This document shows positions 37,215 to 48,991 of a stretch of 64,000 bases of DNA, one piece after another. The notes beneath the pieces are model-generated. The model was not told the origin of the DNA. It was given only the letters and a program-made list of their open reading frames with translations, and did not search any database. Source of the DNA: Quercus robur (lineage: Eukaryota; Streptophyta; Magnoliopsida; Fagales; Fagaceae); contig NC_065545.1 of assembly GCF_932294415.1 (NCBI RefSeq), positions 40,958,327-41,022,326 of the forward strand, read 5' to 3'. Numbering within the stretch: the stretch's first letter is position 1; every line of letters begins with the position of its first letter. Position numbers and translations under genes: made by a program.

Positions 37215-39115
37215 ATGTTTAAGTGGGGGGCTGTGCTAGTGGTGTTGGGCTGCTTCCTGTGGCACTAGACCCAAGTTTTCTGGATAAGGGAGTTGGGACT
37301 GGTCCAGCTGCAACTCAAGTTGGTATGGCTTGTGCGTAAACTAAGCCAGGTTTGCTAGGAACGTGCTTGCGGCAGGTAGAGCTGTTTCAGACAAGTTATG
37401 GTAGACAAACATAATAATAATAATAAAATAAATAAAATATCTAGCTACTCAGTGGAAAATGACCAAACAACCCTTAAACACAATTAGAGCAATAATAATC
37501 ACTTTTACAGAAGGAAAAGAACAGAACAAAAGTGAACAAATATTAATATGTATGGGTTAATAAGAAGATGAAAAAATTAACTAAAATCTGGTCCGTAGGA
37601 GCAAAACCAGAGAGGGAAGAACGTTCCTTCTCAATGCAATTAATCTCTCAAGAAAAGTCTTGTCGTGGAGATTAACTGCCATGAGAGAAACGGACCTGAA
37701 TGGTTTACGCATAGAGGCTTCTTGTGGTTTTCACAGAGAGTAGGATTTCGTGAGGGAGAGAGGGAATCAATCTACCGGTGCATGTCTGCCGTTCTAATTC
37801 TCACTTTATTTTCTCTCTAGTTGTTTTCTTTCTTTCCTTCCCATTCGTTTCTTTTTTTATTTCTTGGTTTCTCTTTTCAAATTCCTATTTCTTAGTCAAG
37901 GTTCCCGTTGTTGCTTCGTTTTTCTGTTCACGGTAAGATCCTCTTTTTATAGTGCTTGCCGTGACCAGATTTTACTGTTTTAGCCCTTAACCTCCTTTAT
38001 CTGGTTTAGGTGTATTGGCTGATCATTACTGTTCCGTCTGTATGCCACCCCCCATCACCAGACAAAGAAGGGTATTTTGTTTGCTTATCTGCCGTGGCAT
38101 CCTTTCCTGCTACGGTTTGGGTTCTTTCTCTTTCCCTATCCCTCATGGTATGCACCTAGTGGTTCCAACTTAGCTTGCTTCTTTTGGGTAGTAAGTCATC
38201 CCAGCAGGACACTTCCTTGAAAGAGTCTGAGCCGGAACCTCAAAAATAGATTTTTCCCCTCTCCCCACCACCAAACCATGCCCTCTGAATCTCTGACCTC
38301 CGACCTCACCATGCCCTGTATTGGCTGGGTACAGGCTGGTGGTGCCTGGGCCTTGCGCGTGCCTTCCTTCCATATGTGTCCAAAATCTGCCTGCTGCCCA
38401 TTTGTCTGCCGTGATCTGGAGGCTTGCTTGCATAGCCTGCTGTCCATTTTCTTTGACATTTTATGTGGACTGCTTTTCGATTTCCCGCTCCTCTGGAGCT
38501 GGGCCTTATCTGATTATGGACCTTATATTTCTTTGGCCCACTTCTTGATTTCTCTTATTTCCTACCATATTGTTCTATTATTCCTGTTGTAATGACTCAA
38601 TCTTACTGGGCCTCTTTAGGCCAGCTGTTTACTCTTTCCCCCAGTGGCTTGGTATGGCCATTGGTTTTCCTACTTATGGACTCCTGTGTCCCTTTTGTCT
38701 TTCTCTTGGGCATCCTTAGCCTACTTGCTTTCTTTGGGTTTCCTTGGCCCTTTTACTAACTCTGCATTCCCATGGGTTTTTACTAACTTAATTGGGCTTC
38801 CCTGGCCTAATTACCTTATTCTCATCCTTGGGGTTCATGGGCCTGCCATAAACCCCTTACTTTCTTTGTTTGCATTATTTTGGGCTTGCGGCGGCCCTTT
38901 CTCACTTTTCTATATTATATACTGCCCATGGGTTTGCTATTTCTCTCTTTTCGGGCTTCTTTAAGCCCACTTGCCTCTTCAAGGCCCATTTGTTTATTTC
39001 ATGGGCTTGTGATCCATTATTCTTGCTGCTTGGGCCTAATGATTTTGCCATCTGCTTGCCAATTCTTTATTGCCCTTGTTGTTGGGCTTTTCTTCTTTCT
39101 ACTTGGGTTCTCACA
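37215..39115 (-). mobile_element. probable long solo LTR or LTR fragment
   Basis: On the minus strand the sequence starts TGTGAGAACCCAAGTAGAAA at 39115 and continues with many GGGCC/CCCAT motifs, as in long LTRs of plant Ty3 and Ty1 elements. The far end is uncertain: TGTTTAAGTGGGG at 37215 would give a CA end, but no target duplication matches. Composition (T- and C-rich, GGGCTT/GGCCC repeated) differs sharply from both flanks. No coding interior. Confidence 0.4.
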
Positions 39116-39360
39116 AATGACCCTCAACAACATGTAATATGATTTTCACAAAATTTAATATATGTGCTAAAAACATAAAGACATGTAATCCAACGGTTAG
39201 ATTTTCAAAATATATAGTCAAGTTAATTTTTTTAACCAAGTTTGTAACCAAACTTTATTTTAACTATTACTGTTATTGTATTGAATTATTATACAAATTT
39301 TTATCTATAATAATTGTATGAAATTATTATACAAATTGACTTGATATAAATGTTAAGGGG

Positions 39361-39613
39361 AAATTACACTTTACCACCCTAAACTATACCTTAGATTACA
39401 CTTTGCACTCTAAACTATTCGAATACACATTTTGCACTCTAAACTATTACATTTGTTATACTTTGCACCTCGATGTTAATTTAACTGTTATGTTGGATGG
39501 AAAACTTTAGCACATGACTTGCACATGTGTATTGCTGAAATGGCACAAAGTCAAAAGACCAAAACCTCCCTCTTTCCAATTAATTAAAAACAAAAACTTA
39601 TTTCTTTATTTTT

Positions 39614-39647
<34 letters not shown>

Positions 39648-40588
39648 ATCAAAATTTGTGAAACCCTAAATCCCCAAAACAAAATTATCAATGTCACCAC
39701 CACCACTTCACCATTACTCCCCCACTATAACATTTTCGTTATTTGGCTCCCATAAACTAAAAAATATTTCAAGATGGCTGGTCCAATTTAAAAACAATGA
39801 TGATGATGGAAATCTTCAACATTAGAACAAAACATGGTCCCAAGTAAATATATCGGTAAATTTTGTTATCGGAGCACTTAGGAAATGTTATACTACACAG
39901 AGGTAAGATCATGGTTAATTTGCCATGGAAGAGAAAAGGTCAGTGTGAGCATTTAAAATTATGTCTTTCCATTGAATATTATAATTAAGTTCAACGTAAG
40001 TTTGCACTCCTTTTTGCAGTAAGTGGCTATCAAAAAGCTGATATATGGCTTACAAGTTAATATTAATTAAAGATCCAGTGCCATAAAATTGGTAGCCTCG
40101 TGGCATTGGCAAAGCCACATATTAACTGCTAAGGAAAAGGTTGTTTTTCACTTTCCCTCATGGACATGTTCAGTGGCTCTTGTAAAGACCATTTAACCAT
40201 TTATATTCAAGAGGTCAAGTCGGCCATTCATTGCAGTGGTGGTCTTGGTGGAGCAGTAGTGGTGCCATTGATGATTTGATTTGGGAAGAGGAGCTGCTAT
40301 GCACGCACAAGAGGGAGAGAGAGAGAGTTGGGTAAAAAAAAATAAAGAAATAACTTTTTGTTTTTAATTAATTGGAAAGAGGGGGGGTTTGGTCTTTTGA
40401 TTTTGTGCCACTTCAGCAATACACGTGCAAGTCATGTGCTCAAGATTTCCATCTAACATAACAGTAAAATTAACATCGGGGTGCAAAGTGTAACAAATGT
40501 AATAGTTTAGGGTGCAAAATGTGCATTCGAATAGTTTATGGTGCAAAGTGTAATTTGGAGTATAATTTAGGATGGTAAAGTGTAATTT
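39361..40588. mobile_element. long-inverted-repeat DNA element (Mutator-like or foldback)
   Basis: Arms of about 285 bp are inverted copies. The left arm has AAATTACACTTTACCACCC, TTACACTTTGCAC, AAACTATTCGAAT and a (CT)n run at 39619-39643. The right arm has the complement, including (GA)n at 40310-40327. The 650-bp centre shows no recognisable gene. The target duplication is not clear, so the superfamily is uncertain. Confidence 0.75.
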
Positions 40589-41107
40589 CTTCAAATTTTG
40601 AAGATTAATTTTGATGGTCATACATTGTATTGCAATCACGCCGAAGGCACTAATCACGCGTTATTATTGTATTGGAAAAATGCATTAATCCGACAAAAGC
40701 ATAAAGAGTTGATTATAAAAATGGACAAATAAATTCATCTTGATTTCAAAAATTTTAAGAAACAAAACCAAAAAAATAAACTGCCATCCTTTGACCACGC
40801 GCGTGCAAAGATTAACAAAGTACTTATATATTAACATTTATAAATCAGGCAACTTTCAACAAACTTCATTTTTTTTCTTTAAAATTTGCTACACTCCCAC
40901 GTAAACATCTATATATAGAGAGTCACCAAAATTTTTTTGGAATTTTCAGAACACGAAAAAATAGTACTCTCTTCTTACATTTTGGTAAACTTCATCGTGA
41001 TTTTAATAAGTGGACTCTACCATAAATAAGAGAGAATGAAACATTATTCTCTGTGTTTCTAAAGTACTTAAGAATTATTTTAGAGTTACTTCAGCTCTAC
41101 TTCGAAA

Positions 41108-41398
41108 ATGGACCCATATCATGATCGCAGCAAATCCAGTGCATTGAAGGCGTTGGACAGAAGCCTGGCCCTTAGTATTTTATTCCTTACTTTTTCAACT
41201 CTCAATACCATCGTCCATTCCTTTTCTTCTCTCACATTACTACTCTGGTTGCTCTTCTTCTCTTTCTTAACCTTCTCACGTTGCTTCTTCTCCATCTTCT
41301 TTGTTCTGTTTTTTGTTTTTGTTTTTTTCATTCACACGTTTTCTGACTCTCAGACTCTTAATATATCCCTCACCTTTGTGACGTATCTCTACCATTAG
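41108..41398 (+). CDS. hypothetical 96-aa hydrophobic ORF upstream of F-box gene A
   Basis: Opens with MDPYHDRSKSSALKALDRSL in a good start context (AAAATGG), followed by a Leu/Phe-rich stretch that could form two or three membrane segments. It ends 77 bp before the F-box start. It may be an upstream ORF in the leader of that gene, a small membrane protein, or chance. I see no counterpart upstream of F-box gene B. No family recognised. Confidence 0.2.
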   Translation: MDPYHDRSKSSALKALDRSLALSILFLTFSTLNTIVHSFSSLTLLLWLLFFSFLTFSRCFFSIFFVLFFVFVFFIHTFSDSQTLNISLTFVTYLYH

Positions 41399-41475
41399 AT
41401 TCACTGCTTTTCTCTGGTACGTACAATAGAACAGAACGAAATTCAAAACTCTGCTCTGTCCCCTTCCTTCAAAAA

Positions 41476-42576
41476 ATGTCTCAAACAAGAGAACCCACAA
41501 AAGCACAACCACCAACCCTTGGAAAGATCAAGAACAACCATCTTCCGGACGACATGATATTCAACATCTTAGCAAGGCTACCAGTTAAATCACTCATCAG
41601 ATTCAGGTGTGTTTCTAAATCCTGTAACTCCTTAATCACAAGCCCCTATTTCATCTCCACTCACCTTATTAGTTATAATAACAATAATCATGATAATAAG
41701 GATCGTGGTTATATCCTTGACATGTCATGTTTCAATTCTCCTCCTCCTACAAATAGACCAGTTATTACGTTTTATTGCGACCATGAGTTTGATAAAATTT
41801 TCCAGTTTGAAGTTCCCTTAAACCTTCCTTCTCATCATGCCACCTTCTTAGTCGGTTCGTGCAATGGCCTTTTGTGTCTGAATTTTTGTCCTCCACGCAC
41901 TATGATTAATGTTATTTACGTGTGGAACCCCAACATCAGAAAGTTAAAGAGGTTGCCTGATCCTTGTGAAAGCCAATCACACCTTGTGTCACTTGGATTT
42001 GGTTATCAATCTAAGAGTATTGACTACAAGGTTGTTAAGATTTTACGTTGCGTTACCTCTCAACTTGAGGTTGAGGTGTACTTATCGAAATCGGATTCTT
42101 GGAGAAGGGCTGGGTTTTCATTTAGAACTAATGTTGAGTTTGAAATTCATCATAATTATTATTTGCCAATCCCATTCTTTGGTGGAGCTTTGCATTGGTT
42201 ATTAGATACCATACCAGATGAAGAGAACAACAAGAGTGAAATGATTTTGTCATTTGATATCGATAAGGAGACATTCGAAGAGCTAGCGCCACCTGATCAT
42301 TGCTCAGATGGAGAGCATCCTGGGAGATGTCTTATGTTATTTAGGGGGAAGCTAGCTTTGATTAGATTTGTGAGCGTTGGTGAACATAAATTCACATGCA
42401 TATGGGTGATAAAAGATTATGGCACACGTAAATCTTGGAATAAACCTCTTGTTGTACCCAAAAAATATGATGGTTTCAATGGTTTCACCAAGTGTGGTTT
42501 AATTCTATCGCATGAACAATTTCGGATGTCTTCTAATGGTGAATTAAGACGAGGAAAAAAACTAAATATGTTTTAA
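41476..42576 (+). CDS. F-box protein with F-box-associated (FBA) domain, copy A, C-terminus frameshifted
   Basis: Intronless, 366 aa. Residues about 20-62 form the F-box (LPDDMIFNILARLPVKSLIR, FRCVSKSCNSLITSPYFI). The FBA-type beta domain follows, with GSCNGLLCL, VWNPNIRKLKRLP, DYKVVKI, SDSWRR, FFGGALHWLL and MILSFDI. F-box proteins bind SKP1 and bring substrates to SCF ubiquitin ligases; FBA members often act in defence or development. Compared with copy B (59896-61140), the frame shifts in an A-run near 42556-42562, so this copy ends at KLNMF. The other frame continues with YVLIDPE and ISFVATFMESLALLDGANVI to a stop at 42689, matching copy B. About 38 C-terminal residues are thus lost. It may still fold, but the loss could also mark early decay, or a sequencing error in the A-run. 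Confidence 0.85.
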   Translation: MSQTREPTKAQPPTLGKIKNNHLPDDMIFNILARLPVKSLIRFRCVSKSCNSLITSPYFISTHLISYNNNNHDNKDRGYILDMSCFNSPPPTNRPVITFYCDHEFDKIFQFEVPLNLPSHHATFLVGSCNGLLCLNFCPPRTMINVIYVWNPNIRKLKRLPDPCESQSHLVSLGFGYQSKSIDYKVVKILRCVTSQLEVEVYLSKSDSWRRAGFSFRTNVEFEIHHNYYLPIPFFGGALHWLLDTIPDEENNKSEMILSFDIDKETFEELAPPDHCSDGEHPGRCLMLFRGKLALIRFVSVGEHKFTCIWVIKDYGTRKSWNKPLVVPKKYDGFNGFTKCGLILSHEQFRMSSNGELRRGKKLNMF

Positions 42577-42689
42577 TTGACCCTGAAACTTTTCGTGAAA
42601 AACGTGTTCGTATTCAAAATATTTCATTTGTAGCTACTTTCATGGAGAGCTTAGCCTTACTCGATGGAGCAAATGTGATAACTTATTAA

Positions 42690-43535
42690 GTGCATGGAGA
42701 TGTTTGTACTAAAAAGTGAAGTTATCGGTTGTATAAATGAAATAAAATCTTTGTAATGCTTTTCCTTTTGAGTTATATATTCTAGAATCAGACACACAGT
42801 CACTCAATCTAAGTGTCTAATTCAACTTTGAAGACATATATTTGTCCGAAAATGGAGCTAGTAATGTACAGAGGGGTTGATAGAGAGGAAAACTAGGAGG
42901 AATTTTCCACTGGAACATCCAACCCTCACAGAATTGGATTGAACTGCTTGCAATCAGCCATGCCTCTAACCAGAACTCAACTTTTACCCAGGCACCCCCT
43001 TTACCCTGTTTTGGAATATTTTTGTAAAGAATACAATATTTTTATTAAATGTTGATTTAAGTGTGTAAATAGAAATCAATTTTATTCTTTGATGTCTTTC
43101 CTATATATTATGGAGTAATTTTTAGTTACTCCTGAAGTACAGAGAATAATGTTCTTTCTTCTCACATTTATGGTGAGGTTCACTCATTAAATTTATGGTG
43201 AAGTCTACTCATTAAATTCATAATGGGGTTTACCATGAATGTAAGATGAGGGAGCATTATTTCTTCGTACTCCAGGAGTACCTCAGAATTTTCTTATATT
43301 AAGAGTTGGCCAAATTAATGCATATTGATTAGCAAACCTTTCCAAATGTTGGTGCACCTTATGTACTTCCTTATTAAATATTTTCTTCAAACGTTTTCTG
43401 AATTGTTAATCTGATATGTTTCTTTAAATGAATTTTAATTGGCATGGATTTTTTACTTTTAAATAGATTTCTATATCCAGCCATATGTGTTAGAGAAAAC
43501 CATTATTCTCATGGGCACTATTTTCTACAACCAAT
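42690..43535. other. intergenic, no gene seen
   Basis: 3' flank of F-box gene A, including a likely polyadenylation region (AATGAAATAAAATC near 42737) and the SINE-like repeat at 42911. Confidence 0.5.
42911..43005 (-). mobile_element. short SINE-like repeat, copy 2
   Basis: Second copy of the repeat at 35269-35375 (CATCCAACCCTCACAGAATT, GCTTGCAATCAGCCATGCC). Confidence 0.5.
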
Positions 43536-44236
43536 TTGGTCTGTGTAGTTATCACCACCTTATTTCCCTTTGAGCTACCTATCAAAAGTCTTTTTAAGTT
43601 ACACCACATTTTCTCATCATTGTTCTATACATTATCCAACACAATTAAGTACTTCTTTTGTTTGAGTTCTTTGCGAAGTTTGCAAATGATCCATATCAAG
43701 GATTTCAAGTTTCATACCAGTTGCAGATCCAATTATCTTTTTAACAATTGTTTTCACATCAAAGACATCAGAGACGCACACTTACTTCTTCAACTCAAAA
43801 TAAGTCTTCACTTTCTCATCATTGTATACATATTGAGAAAGTGCGGTCTTCCCCATCCTTTGATTTCCACTATGTATATGAACGAGACATTTTCTTCCAC
43901 ATCAATGTTCAATAATAAATCTGTGGTCATTTTCTTATCCTCTTCTCCCCCAACAACTTACTCTTCTCGTACGAATGAGTGAGTTTGGTCCCTCTTCCTC
44001 ACCTTCATTTGCAAAGGATGTTCCTATCATTTGCTGTTGCATCAAGTCTCTCCCTTATGGCCATTATTTTGTGAGCCATGTTAAAATAAAAAGCAATTTG
44101 GTTTGAGATCGAAAAGAAAGTGTGTACCTTCTTTGCCATTTTATCACCACCCATCACCCTTCGTCGCAAGTCTTTAGTAGAGAAATCACTCAACAGATCA
44201 TCCTCGCCATATACTGCATCTCTAAGCTTCTTGACT
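43536..44236 (-). pseudogene. decayed CC-NBS-LRR resistance-gene fragment, copy A
   Basis: Minus-strand frames show the end of the Rx-type coiled coil: KKLRDAVYGEDDLLSDFSTK, DLRRRVMGGDKMAKKVHTFF and FNMAHKIMAIRERLDATAND. Shifted frames then give the linker and NB-ARC pieces: THSFVREE, DLLLNIDVEENVSFI and KKYLIVLDNV (kinase-2 motif). The P-loop position reads IKGWGRPHF instead of GGLGKTT. Several frame breaks and stops separate these parts, and there is no N-terminal start and no LRR region. It belongs to the RGA-like class of nucleotide-binding immune receptors but cannot encode one. Confidence 0.85.
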
Positions 44237-44329
44237 ATTAGTGATACTATCTTGTTTCCTTCATTAATTTTTATTTTATTTTATGTATTTCATCTTTTAT
44301 TTATATCATATGTAATAATAATATATTAT

Positions 44330-45790
44330 ACTGTTATTATTTTATATATTATATGTCAATCTTTATTTGAAAAATAAATAAATAATCTCCGGTATTTTGT
44401 CAATGTCTTTCAAAGGTTCAAGACCTAAAAAAGAAAATAAATATTGAAAAGAAATTTTAAAAATATAAAGAGGTATGAGTTCAAAACCCAAAAAAAAAAA
44501 AAAAAAAAAACACAAATTGTTAACTTAATAATTTATTGTTCCTCGTGTAAATTTGTGTATAAGTAACAATATATATATATATATGTAAGAATGATTCCAT
44601 AATAATCTTAAAGTTTATTATTACTTTCGATTATGAAGTTTCAAATACATATATCTTCCATTAATCATTCTTCATGATTCTTAAACTTGGGTTTGTCAAT
44701 CTATTTGTGTTGCTTTTTGTTCAATTCATTGGTATAGTACATTAACCATATATATGTGAGACGCCCACATCCATTCTTATATCTTGGTGAGTCTTTAATT
44801 GCAAGTTATTTTACAAATTTGAAAATTTAGACTTTTGGAAAATGGGGCTCTTTTGTTAGATAACACATAATTTTTTTTCTTTAACTAAAATTGGCATGTA
44901 ACAAATTAAGGATTAGCCTCTGTTGTTTGCATTCATGAAGTCTTGTTGTAAGTATATATTGTAAAGCATCCTATAGCAATGGATAATAATTACATGAAAT
45001 TTGCGTCTCAAACAGCACATCAGGAAAGAATTTCATGTTCGTGTACTAACTATGTGAGTAGAAAACTGTTTGGTCTAGGACTGATCTGTTTGGCAAGTAG
45101 TTCAAACAATAGTTTTTAGTGTTTAAACATTGGAAACTGTGGGCCTTAGAAAAAACAATGCATTTAGTAAGAGATTTCATCTAGGAGTGTTTGAGTTACA
45201 TTTCTTATTTTAGGGTGTTTGAACACTAAATTTAAAAAACTCCTCATACCATTTTTCCAATAATATTGCTTAATGGCACTTTTGTAAATATTTAGAAAAG
45301 TATAAGACCCATTTGATAAGACCTAACATAACTACAACTCACTCTCTCTCCCTCTCTCACGTTCACATCTCATCTCATCTTTTTTTTTTTTAATAGATAT
45401 TAATAAAATAATTATACATGTCAAAAAGTTACCACTTAAAAAAAAAAAAACACATACGCAATATTCTTTTACATTTTAAAATATGATACCAAACACATTT
45501 TTTGCATTATAAATACTATAAACACGTATTTTTACAACACTTTTTAAATCACAGTTTTCATATCATTTTGAACAATAGTACTTGAAAGCTACTGCCAAAC
45601 AATGTTGCATGTGATCACCTATTTTCGTATGGGATTGTTAAGGGTTATTAAACTTGGGTATTTCATGGAAAATCAAAGTTTGCAATGACTCCTATTGAAA
45701 ATCCAATGGTTACATCCAAAAAATCTTTAATGAATATGGTGATATTCGTGAGATATTGCATGACTATTCCCCATGCATGATATGGTGTCA
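44330..45790. repeat. duplicated intergenic block, copy 1 (pairs with 57610-58560)
   Basis: The two blocks match almost base for base over long stretches, e.g. ATAAATAAATAATCTCCG, TTGTTAACTTAATAATTTAT, AGCCTCTGTTGTTTGCATTC and GTTGCATGTGATCACCTA. This copy has one large extra piece, the MITE at 45087-45601. Confidence 0.9.
45087..45601. mobile_element. about 515-bp MITE, absent from the paralogous block
   Basis: Ends TGTTTGGCAAGTAGTTCAAA at the left, and TGTTTGGCAGTAGCTTTCAA (read inward) at the right. In the paralogous block the two flanks are joined (GGTCTAGGACTCTAGATGTTGC at about 58348), so that copy is an empty site and proves insertion after the duplication. Confidence 0.8.
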
Positions 45791-45988
45791 AAACCATATT
45801 TGAAGATACATGTACAAAATCCCATGGCTATTTGTAACGCAAATATAATCATCTGGTTATCACCTTGTATGCATATTGCATAGTGCACTGTCACCTTGAG
45901 ATATAGGGCTGAATGGACAGTTTCATTATTCATGGAAAGAATCTATCTTTTAAATGATGTCGTATTGGGTAGATAAAACTGAAGAAGG

Positions 45989-45989
<1 letters not shown>

Positions 45990-46013
<24 letters not shown>
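45990..46013. repeat. (TA)n microsatellite
   Basis: Simple TA run. Confidence 0.9.
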
Positions 46014-46020
<7 letters not shown>

Positions 46021-46024
46021 GCAA

Positions 46025-46256
46025 ATGTTAACAATCACCATATACTAAAATAGGTACTATTTAATAAAAAATTAAATAAATAAAAAAAGACATAAAACTA
46101 ATCCTTTTAGTTATTTTAATATTTTTTTTCTCTACAAAGTTGACTCCGTACTAAAATAATGACATAAAACTACAGAAAAAGACAAAAAACTGTATTAAAA
46201 AAAGTCAAAAGTTATTGTTAACAGGCAACTTACGGTAAGTTGCCTGCTAACACAAC
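46025..46256. mobile_element. MITE-like element ending in a hairpin
   Basis: Starts AATGTTAACA and ends with the palindrome GGCAACTTACGGTAAGTTGCC followed by TGCTAACACAACCC. The same TGTTAAC...GTTAACATAACCC layout is seen at 50903-51067. Confidence 0.45.
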
Positions 46257-46320
46257 CCATATATAAAAGGGTGAGCCAAACACATTCAATGCATAGGCAA
46301 ATGCCAAATGACATGTGTTA

Positions 46321-47300
46321 GAATTATGCCTAAGCTCTATTTATTGATTTGGGCATAGAACCCCATATATTAATGAACTTAAGACCTACCTCGCCAAATG
46401 ACCAACATATATAAAGTCGGGTCCAAAAGACGTGTCAGGCCGGATTTCATGATCAAAAAAATCATAAAGCTAGACCAAACGGCCCGCAATCAAGTCCAGC
46501 CTAAAAGACATGCAAATCAAACCAGGCTTGATGACCCACAACTCAATTTGCCAACAATACACAACTCACACATTCGTCTTGGGTAAATGACCCATACAAA
46601 TTAGACTTGCATCTTGGGCTAGAAGGTTTGGTTTGATTTGCAAACCCAATTTATTACTTATGTCATGTTTAAACAACAAGTTGCTTCTAATACTCTCCGA
46701 CACAATAAGGTATAAAAAACGACATTGTAATATAGCCATTGAGTTGAGGATATGAGGTTTTTTTTTCCAAATGCTTTCCATTACGAGATTCGAATTTAGG
46801 ACCTCTACTTACAAACCACTTGAGAGTAAGTCTAATGACCATTAGATTTAGAGCACCACTCTCTTGTACGCCTAAATTCTATTTATTGATTTGAGCTTAG
46901 AACCCAATAATTTAATGAACCTAAAAGCCCTGCTAAATGATTAACACATTAAGTTGGTCCAAAAAACCCACTCCGAGGCCGGATTTCAAGATCAACCAAA
47001 ACCCTAAGCTAGACTAAACGGCCCACAATCAAGTCCATCTAAAAGACTGGCAAATCAAACCAGGCTTGATGATCCCCATAACTCTATTAGACAATTTAGA
47101 CTAGCATGACTCACACTAGAAGTCTTGGTCTTACTTTCAAGCCTAATTCAAAGTCTCTTTTTTTTTTTTTTTGAAAAACTCTCTTATTATAATGACCCCT
47201 ACTAATTCAACACACCGACATTGTCCATTTATATCATGTCCAAACGTAATATTGTTTTTAATGCTCTCCGGCCCAATAAGGTATAGAAACGACATCGCAA
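46321..47300. repeat. two-copy tandem repeat, about 545 bp per unit
   Basis: Copy 1 starts at 46321 and copy 2 at about 46866. Shared: TCTATTTATTGATTTG, GGCCGGATTTCA, CAATCAAGTCCA, CAAATCAAACCAGGCTTGAT and CTCTCCG-C-CAATAAGGTATA. Diverged; unclassified. Confidence 0.75.
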
Positions 47301-47772
47301 TCGAAGCCTAGAAGGTTCACATGGGTTTTATTAAACCTTAATCTTTGTTCAAAAAGCAAAAAAGATTAAGGTTTTATTAAACCTTAATCTTCAATATACT
47401 TATGTAGATTTGATATTGAATTACATAACTTTATAAATAGATTTATATGGTATCAAATTATTATTAGTTTATTGACAAAATAAATAGTCTATTCATAGTA
47501 AAAATTCATAGATTTGTGAAAAGGTAAACAATTTTAGTCAAAATTTTATTATATATGAAAAATGAGTAGGTTAATCAAGTTGCTCTTGAATAAATTCGAG
47601 TTTGTTCTACAAGAAAATGAATCAAGCTTTGTTATACTGTTTATTATGAGCACGAGCTTGTTTCAAGTTTAAAAAAAAATTAAATGACCAATGCATTAAG
47701 CTGGGTCAAAACTAAACTTTTTGGTCTTTCTTTCTCTATTTATATCATAGTATTACATTTTCATTTACACTG

Positions 47773-47909
47773 AATCCGTTTGGTAATGTTGTTCTAATAA
47801 TGTTGTTTAAGTGTTGTGAAAATACGTGTAGGTGAAAAAATGTTGTGAAAATATGTGTTGTGTTGTTTAAATAACATTCGTTGTTTAAACAACACAACTA
47901 AACACCCCC
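47773..47909. mobile_element. MITE of the GTTTGGTAATG family
   Basis: Starts ATCCGTTTGGTAATGTTG and ends CTAAACACCCC. Related heads occur at 47988 and 18577. Confidence 0.6.
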
Positions 47910-48401
47910 TATATATGTGTGTGTGTTTCTCAAAAAAAAAAAAAAAAAACAACAACAAAAACCAATGTTTTGTCTCCAGGCAAACGACTGTTTGGTAATG
48001 TTGTTCTTGTAATGTTGTTTAAATATTGTGGAAATGCATGTGAATAAAAAAGTGTTATGAAAATATGTGTGCGCTCAATCTCGTTTCGAGAATCTCAAGG
48101 CCCAAGGCTTGAATCACTTCACTCCTTAGTATCAACCCGGTTGAACAACGATTTCCTGTCTTGCAAGAACAAGAGATGAAGAACAAATTCGTACCACAAT
48201 CAAGTTGCTAAGAAGAGGAGGCGTAGTAGGACTGTAGGAGTGAGACCAATGCTTGTTTGGAGAAGGAGGTTAAGGTTGTTCCTCGGCGCATTCGAAGGAG
48301 AATTGAGCTTCGGATGAATCAAGAGAAAGGGTTTTCGTTCTGGAGATGGGACTAAGAGGCTTAGAACACATGTTTGGTATACCAATCAGTTTACAAAGAA
48401 A

Positions 48402-48582
48402 AATGTGAGGTTTTAAAAATTTGTGTCTAAGCAAATAGACAGAATGAGCTAGAAACTGAAACAAATGGACCCTAAGACTAAGTATTGTGGTATATGAAAT
48501 AATTGTGAGGATTTAAAATTTTGTGTCTAAGCAAATAGATAGAATGAGCTCGAAACTGAAACAAATGGACCCTGAGAGATGT
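48402..48582. repeat. tandem duplication in a POP1-pseudogene intron
   Basis: A unit of about 105 bp containing TTTGTGTCTAAGCAAATAGA and GAAACTGAAACAAATGGACC occurs at about 48402 and 48507. Confidence 0.85.
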
Positions 48583-48860
48583 TTCAAAGTCCTATGATCA
48601 ATGAATTTTGAACTTATAAAAAAAAAAAATGATGGAAGAATTTTGAAAATTGAAATCAATACTAAATTTCACATATCTATTTCTGTCAATAAGAATGGAA
48701 AGATTGAAGAGTCAATTTAGTGCAAGGCAAGTGTAACATACGAAAAATCGGGGGTAAACTGATGTTGACTGACCCTATATTTTATGTTTGATAGGATTGT
48801 TTGGAAAAGTGAGAATTGGATAATGGACTGAGTAAAAGTGTGTGTTTTGAATATACTTAA

Positions 48861-48991
48861 GGGGTGTTTGGTACACCATTTCAAATAATAATTTTCAATT
48901 TTTAAATAACATTACACGTATTTTCATCCAATTTCACATATGTTTTTAAACAAGAAAACACATATTTTTAAGTGCATGCATCAAACACCCC
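48861..48991. mobile_element. MITE, same family as 23917-24066, in the POP1 pseudogene
   Basis: GGGGTGTTTGGTACACC at the left and CATCAAACACCCC at the right; interior TAACATTACACGTATTTTCA shared with the 23917 copy. Confidence 0.7.

Noticed and set aside
38170-39142. Several overlapping hydrophobic ORFs of 75-106 aa
   Set aside because: T- and C-rich LTR-like sequence open in many frames at once; composition artefact, no start context or homology.
46790-46812. TTCGAAT motif as a tRNA T-loop
   Set aside because: No cloverleaf can be built around it; at most a SINE-like B-box.
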